Assembly: GCA_030645955.1 (NCBI GenBank)
Contig: JAUSMR010000156.1
Span: 1 to 61,321 of the forward strand
DNA length: 61,321 bases
Origin: Gallionella sp.
Lineage (GTDB): Bacteria; Pseudomonadota; Gammaproteobacteria; Burkholderiales; Gallionellaceae
Reading direction: 5' to 3'
Of this stretch, positions 56,793-61,321 are shown piece after piece. Numbering within the stretch: the stretch's first letter is position 1; the number at the start of each line of letters is the position of its first letter. The notes under the pieces are model-generated. The model was not told the origin of the DNA and searched no databases. It saw only the letters and a list, made by a program, of their open reading frames with translations. The translations under genes and the position numbers were made by a program.

Positions 56793-56875
56793 GGGGCTAG
56801 GGATTGGGGGCTAGAGGCTAGGAAAAAGAGCAGGGGTTAGGGTTTTCTAGTCCCTAACCCCCAGCTCCTGGTCCC
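56793..56875. repeat. GGGGCTAGGG inverted repeat between dnaJ and dnaK
   Basis: GGGGCTAGGGATTGGGGGCT (56793-56812) and following bases face CTAGTCCCTAACCCCCAGCT (56847-56866) in inverted orientation, about 30 bases apart. It fills nearly all of the 92 bases between dnaK and dnaJ and could lower dnaJ read-through. Confidence 0.7.
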
Positions 56876-56878
56876 TTC

Positions 56879-58825
56879 TTATTTCTTGTCACCCTTTACT
56901 TCAGTGAACTCCGCATCCACCACGTCGCCTTCATCCTTCTTCTGGTCTGAGCAGGTTTCGCCCGGCCCGCAGTTTCCGCAGCCTTCCGCGCCCTGTGCCT
57001 TGGCCTGTTCGGCGGCGTACATCTTTTCGCCCAGTTTCTGCGCGGAAGTCGCCAGCGCTTCGGCTTTGGCTTCGATGGCTTCCTTGTCGTCGCCTTTCAC
57101 AACTTCTTCGGCTTCCTTCAAAGCTGTCTCGATGGCAGCCTTTTCATCCGTGGTCAGGTGCTCGCCATATTCCTTCAGCGACTTGTGCGTGGAGTGGATC
57201 AGCGAGTCGAGCTGATTGCGCGCGGTCACCAGTTCCAGCGCCTTGCGGTCATCTTCGGCGTGTATTTCCGCATCCTGCACCATCTGCTGAATCTCCGCTT
57301 CGCTCAAGCCTGAGCTAGCCTGTATCTTGATCTTGTTTTCCTTGCCGGTTGCCTTGTCTTTCGCCGACACGTGCAGAATGCCGTTCGCGTCGATATCGAA
57401 AGTCACTTCGATCTGCGGCATGCCGCGCGGTGAGGGCGGAATGTCGGACAGGTTGAACTGCCCCAGGCTCTTGTTGCCGGAAACCACTTCGCGTTCGCCT
57501 TGCAGCACATGGATGGTCACCGCATTCTGGTTGTCTTCGGCGGTGGAGAATACCTGCGATGCCTTGGTCGGAATCGTGGTGTTCTTCTTGATCAGCTTGG
57601 TCATTACGCCGCCCATAGTTTCGATACCCAGCGACAGCGGGGTCACGTCCAGCAGCAGCACATCCTTGACCTCGCCTTGCAGCACGCCGCCCTGAATCGC
57701 AGCGCCGACCGCAACGGCCTCGTCAGGGTTCACATCCTTGCGCGGCTCTTTGCCGAAGAACGCCTTCACCTTCTCCTGCACCATAGGCATACGGGTCTGG
57801 CCGCCGACCAGAATCACGTCGGCGATGTCAGAATTGGACACGCCCGCATCCTTCATCGCGATCTTGCATGGCTCGATGGTGCGTGCGATCAGTTCTTCGA
57901 CCAGGCTTTCCAGCTTGGCGCGAGTGATCTTCACCGCCAGGTGTTTCGGGCCGCTTGCGTCTGCGGTCACGTAAGGCAGGTTCACTTCGGTTTGCTGCGC
58001 GCTGGACAATTCGATCTTGGCCTTTTCCGCCGCGTCCTTCAGGCGTTGCAATGCCAGCATATCCTTGCGCAGGTCGATGCCGCTTTCCTTCTTGAATTCT
58101 TCCACCAGATAGTCGATCACGCGCATGTCAAAATCTTCACCACCCAGGAAAGTGTCGCCGTTGGTGGACATCACTTCGAACTGGTGTTCGCCCTCGATCT
58201 CGGAGATGTCGATGATGGAAATATCGAACGTGCCGCCGCCCAGGTCATACACCGCGATCTTGCGGTCGCCTTCCTGCTTGTCCAGACCGAAAGCCAGCGC
58301 GGCTGCGGTCGGCTCGTTGATGATGCGTTTCACTTCCAGACCCGCGATGCGACCGGCATCCTTGGTGGCCTGACGCTGCGCATCGTTGAAATAAGCCGGA
58401 ACGGTGATAACCGCTTCGGTGACCGGCTCGCCGAGATAATCTTCGGCAGTCTTCTTCATTTTCATCAGCACTTGCGCGGAAATTTCCGGTGCGGAAAACT
58501 CCTTGTCACGCACCCTCACCCACGCATCGCCGTTCTTGGCTTTGACGATCTTGAAAGGAACCATGGCAATGTCTTTTTGCACCATCTTTTCGTCGAAGCG
58601 GCGGCCAATCAGGCGCTTTACGCCATACAGCGTGTTGGTCGGATTGGTAACAGCCTGACGCTTGGCGGGTGCGCCCACCAGCACTTCACCGTCTTCCATG
58701 TAGGCAATGATGGACGGCGTGGTGCGCGCGCCTTCCGCGTTCTCGATCACCTTGGTCTTGCCGTTTTCCATGATGGCCACGCAAGAGTTGGTCGTGCCCA
58801 GGTCAATACCGATAATTTTTCCCAT
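56879..58825 (-). CDS. dnaK: Chaperone DnaK (Hsp70)
   Basis: A 648-residue Hsp70 that folds and rescues proteins in the cytosol. The start [20 protein letters not shown], the phosphate loops [14 protein letters not shown] and the signature of the substrate domain ([20 protein letters not shown]) are intact. The C-terminal lid carries an unusual Cys-rich tail ([16 protein letters not shown], about residues 620-635) before the usual acidic end, which is not common in DnaK and could bind metal or sense redox state. Confidence 0.97.
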   Translation of the reverse strand: MGKIIGIDLGTTNSCVAIMENGKTKVIENAEGARTTPSIIAYMEDGEVLVGAPAKRQAVTNPTNTLYGVKRLIGRRFDEKMVQKDIAMVPFKIVKAKNGDAWVRVRDKEFSAPEISAQVLMKMKKTAEDYLGEPVTEAVITVPAYFNDAQRQATKDAGRIAGLEVKRIINEPTAAALAFGLDKQEGDRKIAVYDLGGGTFDISIIDISEIEGEHQFEVMSTNGDTFLGGEDFDMRVIDYLVEEFKKESGIDLRKDMLALQRLKDAAEKAKIELSSAQQTEVNLPYVTADASGPKHLAVKITRAKLESLVEELIARTIEPCKIAMKDAGVSNSDIADVILVGGQTRMPMVQEKVKAFFGKEPRKDVNPDEAVAVGAAIQGGVLQGEVKDVLLLDVTPLSLGIETMGGVMTKLIKKNTTIPTKASQVFSTAEDNQNAVTIHVLQGEREVVSGNKSLGQFNLSDIPPSPRGMPQIEVTFDIDANGILHVSAKDKATGKENKIKIQASSGLSEAEIQQMVQDAEIHAEDDRKALELVTARNQLDSLIHSTHKSLKEYGEHLTTDEKAAIETALKEAEEVVKGDDKEAIEAKAEALATSAQKLGEKMYAAEQAKAQGAEGCGNCGPGETCSDQKKDEGDVVDAEFTEVKGDKK

Positions 58826-58867
58826 GATGCTTCCTTTCAGTAAAATGTGTTAATTCAGATAGTTCAC

Positions 58868-58897
58868 AAGTTGGGGATGCGAGCTTTATTTTTCAAG
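58868..58897 (-). promoter_or_regulatory. Sigma-32-like promoter before dnaK
   Basis: On the minus strand CTTGAAA (58891-58897) is followed after 14 bases by CCCCAACTT (58868-58876), close to the heat-shock consensus CTTGAAA-N13-CCCCATNT. The -35 box contains the grpE stop codon. It would let dnaK-dnaJ be made independently of grpE. Confidence 0.75.
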
Positions 58898-59444
58898 TGG
58901 CTTGTACTTTGGCTACCAGCACCAGCGCCGGACGCAGCACACGGTCATTCAGCGCATAGCCTTTCTGCATCACGCTGACCACGGTGTTGGCGGGCTGGTC
59001 GCTATCCACCATACTGATCGCCTGATGCTTGTGCGGGTCCAGCTTCTCGCCGACCGGATTGATTTCGCAGATATTGAATTTCTCAAACACGCCGGACAGT
59101 TGCTTCAGCGTCAGCTCCATACCGCTCTTGAAGCTTTCGATATTCTCGGTCTTTACCACCAGACCGGCTTCCAGGCTGTCCTTCACCGCCAGCATCTCGC
59201 TGGAAAAACGCTCCACGGCAAACTTCTGCGCCTTGCTGATGTCCTCTACCGCGCGACGGCGGATGTTCTCGCCCTCGGCCTTGGCATACATCCATGCATC
59301 GTAGTGCTCCTGCGCCTTGCGCTCGGCCTCCTTGAGCATCTCTTCCAGGCTGGGCATGACTTCCGGCGCGCTTGCCGCAGCAGGTGCAGCGCTCGAGGCA
59401 GATTGTTGTTGCCCGATTTGCGGGGTGTTTTCGTTCTGTTCCAT
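58893..59444 (-). CDS. grpE: Nucleotide exchange factor GrpE
   Basis: A 183-residue factor that releases ADP from DnaK. A disordered Gln/Ala/Ser-rich N-terminus (about residues 1-38) leads into the long helix ([20 protein letters not shown]) and the beta domain ([39 protein letters not shown]). The ATG at 59444 follows GGAGAAAG and lies about 20 bases from the predicted heat-shock start site. Confidence 0.96.
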   Translation of the reverse strand: MEQNENTPQIGQQQSASSAAPAAASAPEVMPSLEEMLKEAERKAQEHYDAWMYAKAEGENIRRRAVEDISKAQKFAVERFSSEMLAVKDSLEAGLVVKTENIESFKSGMELTLKQLSGVFEKFNICEINPVGEKLDPHKHQAISMVDSDQPANTVVSVMQKGYALNDRVLRPALVLVAKVQAT

Positions 59445-59471
59445 GACTTTCTCCGTGTTTCGACTCGCGGT

Positions 59472-59500
59472 AAGTTGGGGCATAGTTTTTTGTTTTCAAG
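59472..59500 (-). promoter_or_regulatory. Sigma-32-like promoter before grpE
   Basis: On the minus strand CTTGAAA (59494-59500) is followed after 13 bases by CCCCAACTT (59472-59480), a near-perfect heat-shock promoter with the same -10 as that before dnaK. The grpE ATG is 28 bases below the -10. Confidence 0.8.
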
Positions 59501-59561
59501 GGTAGAGGCAAAATATTTTTGCCGCATGAGATAATGCGCGCCGTTCAGAAGCTGTACAGTC

Positions 59562-60881
59562 ATGCCCACCACCAAGAACTATCACTGGCGCATCGCCGGA
59601 TTCTATTTCTTCTACTACGCCTTCGTGGGGATGTTTTCGCCCTACTGGAGCCTGTATCTCCAATCCATTCATTTTGATGCCATCGAAATCGCCATCCTGA
59701 TGTCGGTGCAGCCGGTGATGCGCATGGTTGCGCCGAACATCTGGGGTTGGCTGGCCGATGGCGGGTGGGATACGGTGGCAAATGCTGTTCGGTCCGTGAC
59801 CACCCGCCGAGCCGCTCCTGATGAAACTACTAGCCATTCGACTAGGCCGCCAAAAAACGGCGTCCAAGTCGCTGGTTATCCCGCACCAGAGGGCTCCGCC
59901 CCGCCGTCTCGGAGCGGCACCGGCAAGCGACTGCTGGTGGTGCAGATCGCAGCTGCGTTAAGTGCGGTGTGCTACCTCGGAGTTTTTGCGACCACCAGTT
60001 TCTGGGGCATGTTGCTGGTGCTGGGGCTGATGAGCTTTTTCTGGAGCGCCTCGATGCCGCTGGTGGAGGCGACCACGCTCACTTATCTCGGCAAACATAC
60101 CTCCCATTACGGACGTATCCGCTCGTGGGGTTCGATCGGCTTCATCGTCGCGGTGGTTGGGCTGGGCTACGCCTTCGACTATATCGCCATCGCCTGGCTG
60201 CTGTGGGCAGGCCTAGTGTGCGAAATCGGAATCCTGATTTTCTCGAGGCAGATTCCACCCACCGAAGTTCTGGCACACCACACCGACAGCCAGCCGATCA
60301 GGCAAATTGTGTTGCAGCCGCGCGTGCTGGCTCTGTTCGGCGCGTGCTTCCTGATGGCGGTTGCACACGGACCTTATTACACCTTCTACTCGATCTATCT
60401 GGTCGAGCATGGTTACGCCAAAAGCGCGGTGGGTGGATTGTGGGCGCTCGGCGTAATCTGCGAAATCGCCGTGTTTTTCCTGATGCCGTGGCTGGTTCGC
60501 CGCTTTGGCTATACCCGCATCCTGCTGGGCAGTTTTAGCTGTGCGATACTGCGCTTCATGCTGATCGGCTGGGGCGTGGATTTGCTGTTACTGCTGCTCA
60601 TCGCGCAAATACTGCACGCTGTCACCTTCGGCGCGTATCACGCCGCCTCGGTGGGATTGGTACATGAGTTTTTTCAGGGACGACATCAATCCAAAGGCCA
60701 AGCCCTGTTCGGCAGCCTCACCTTCGGCGCTGGCGGCATGTTGGGCGGGCTGGCGAGCGGCCCGATCTGGCAGCACTACGGCGCCAACGTGCTGTATTCA
60801 TGCAGCGCGGGCATGGCGCTGCTGGGATTGCTGCTGATGTGGTGGAAGCTGGGCATGTCGGGCACAAAGCAAGCGACATAG
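59562..60881 (+). CDS. MFS transporter (MFS_1-like, HcaT/nucleoside symporter type) with an in-frame repeat
   Basis: A 439-residue inner-membrane transporter with about 12 helices; relatives are about 385-400. Start HWRIAGFYFFYYAFVGMFSP and the block MRMVAPNIWGWLADGGW are typical, as is the C-terminal half (GLVHEFFQGRHQSKGQALFG). After helix 2 the cytoplasmic loop holds about 50 extra residues (about 72-122), with 20 codons (D87-Y106) from the 60-bp hairpin element. The loop site explains why the insertion may be tolerated. Substrate unknown. Divergent from grpE. Confidence 0.87.
   Translation: MPTTKNYHWRIAGFYFFYYAFVGMFSPYWSLYLQSIHFDAIEIAILMSVQPVMRMVAPNIWGWLADGGWDTVANAVRSVTTRRAAPDETTSHSTRPPKNGVQVAGYPAPEGSAPPSRSGTGKRLLVVQIAAALSAVCYLGVFATTSFWGMLLVLGLMSFFWSASMPLVEATTLTYLGKHTSHYGRIRSWGSIGFIVAVVGLGYAFDYIAIAWLLWAGLVCEIGILIFSRQIPPTEVLAHHTDSQPIRQIVLQPRVLALFGACFLMAVAHGPYYTFYSIYLVEHGYAKSAVGGLWALGVICEIAVFFLMPWLVRRFGYTRILLGSFSCAILRFMLIGWGVDLLLLLLIAQILHAVTFGAYHAASVGLVHEFFQGRHQSKGQALFGSLTFGAGGMLGGLASGPIWQHYGANVLYSCSAGMALLGLLLMWWKLGMSGTKQAT
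59820..59879. mobile_element. 60-bp in-frame hairpin element, copy B
   Basis: Exactly 60 bp and 20 codons, from DETTSHSTRP to NGVQVAGY. Outer arms TAGCCATTCGACTAG and CAAGTCGCTGGTTA are identical to copy A; the tip stem is GGCCGCC / GGCGTCC, a different sequence with mostly compensating changes. The flanks, GCTCCT and CCCGCA, are similar to those of copy A (CCTCT and CCCGCA), hinting at a preferred site. Confidence 0.8.
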
Positions 60882-60905
60882 TTTCACAGGGAAGCACTAT
60901 ACGGG

Positions 60906-60950
60906 TTAGCCATTCGACTAGGCTGCAAAAACGCAGCAAGTCGCTGGATA
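60906..60950. mobile_element. Hairpin element, copy C, intergenic and shorter
   Basis: TTAGCCATTCGACTAG and CAAGTCGCTGGATA match the outer arms of copies A and B; the tip is GCTGC / GCAGC around AAAAAC. At about 45 bases it is four shorter in the tip than the coding copies and its left ten bases differ. It lies 25 bases after the MFS stop and directly before the IS3-type transposase relic. Confidence 0.75.
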
Positions 60951-61098
60951 TGGGAAACGCTCAAGAACGAACTGTGCATCACTGCAAGTTCGAAACACGG
61001 CAACAGACAAAACAGGAGGTCAGCGGGCACATCGAGGTCTGCTGCAACCGACAACACAAGCAGAAAAGTCAGCGCTACCTGTCTTCACGTTTACGCAG
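60951..61098 (+). pseudogene. Relic of an IS3-family transposase C-terminus
   Basis: WETLKNEL (60951-60974) is followed after a frameshift by VHHCKFETRQQTKQ and IEVCCNRQHKQ, then RYLSS. This is the pattern of the integrase core end of IS3-family OrfB (ETLKNELVHHCKFETR..IFEYIEVFYNRQR..LGYLSP). Several key residues have changed and the N-terminal part is missing, so it is dead. Copy C of the hairpin element abuts it on the left. Confidence 0.65.
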
Positions 61099-61321
61099 CG
61101 ATACTATTCGCTGCTTAACCCGTGGTACTCTTTGATTGACAGCAGAGGCCACTGTTCCTGCACCAGAAGAAGGGCGCGAAGAATCCCACCCCTGCAACCT
61201 TTCGCGATGGATTAGAAAATGAAACAAGGCAGGGATGAGCGTGGATTGATGGAAATAAAAAGCGCATGAGCGCAATTGCGCCTCGGCGCAGCAGATCATT
61301 TTCCGGGTTACCGAAAGCAGA
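61099..61321. other. Unassigned terminal stretch
   Basis: After the transposase relic no convincing gene is seen to the window edge. There is a minus-strand frame of 74 codons, but it has no recognisable motif or ribosome site. The region may contain further insertion-sequence debris. Confidence 0.4.

Noticed and set aside
61075..61299. 74-codon minus-strand frame at the window end
   Set aside because: Overlaps the transposase relic antisense and has no family features.

Overview
The window reads as chromosomal DNA of a betaproteobacterium, most likely of the Nitrosomonadales/Gallionellaceae type. This is inferred from gene order, not from a search: the minus-strand run leuC-leuD-leuB-asd-fimV-truA-trpF-trpB-trpA-accD-folC-SPOR-cvpA-purF-metZ is the classic betaproteobacterial supercluster, with cinA-recA-recX and queF/smc next to it. 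No rRNA, tRNA, CRISPR array or intact insertion sequence was seen.

Layout. 1-8.9 kb: start of an unknown minus-strand gene, a decayed PIN-domain toxin, lysS, a Crp/Fnr regulator, a DUF2892 protein, copper ATPase copA, an NlpC/P60 lipoprotein, mltB, trxB and a decayed Smr gene. 8.9-15.9 kb: an unknown protein, a DUF4124 protein, smc, queF, an ankyrin lipoprotein and a DUF2442 gene whose DUF4160 partner is truncated by a repeat. 15.9-36.5 kb: recX-recA-cinA and the biosynthetic supercluster (Met, purine, folate, fatty acid, Trp, Asp-family and Leu genes plus fimV and truA). 36.7-42.1 kb: small accessory genes (HD-domain protein, membrane protein, DUF4136 lipoprotein, radA, Sel1, ICMT). 42.3-52.3 kb: a plus-strand fatty-acid oxidation cluster (fadE, SDR, fadD, thioesterase, fadB-type protein, thiolase). 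52.3-61.3 kb: an ATP-grasp-like protein, crcB-DUF190, a TfpZ-like protein, the grpE-dnaK-dnaJ heat-shock genes with two sigma-32-like promoters, an MFS transporter and a relic IS3-type transposase.

The most unusual content is an unusually rich set of short palindromic repeats, several lying in frame inside protein genes. The best is a 60-bp hairpin element present twice as exactly 20 codons in the same phase (fadB-type gene 49526-49585, MFS gene 59820-59879) and once outside a gene (60906-60950). The outer stem and loop are conserved while the tip stem changes by compensatory pairs, and one copy sits precisely inside another, independently recognisable repeat, so the uninterrupted target can be read. 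A second in-frame family (LPQ-S/T-AG core) occurs in copA and just upstream of the ATP-grasp-like gene. Other repeats supply the C-terminus of TruA, part of the RecA tail, and the truncation of the DUF4160 gene.

Regulatory signals include a recA promoter with a GAAC-N4-GTTC palindrome between -35 and -10, sigma-32-like promoters before grpE and dnaK, a fimV terminator, and a perfect 14-bp palindrome before the first gene.
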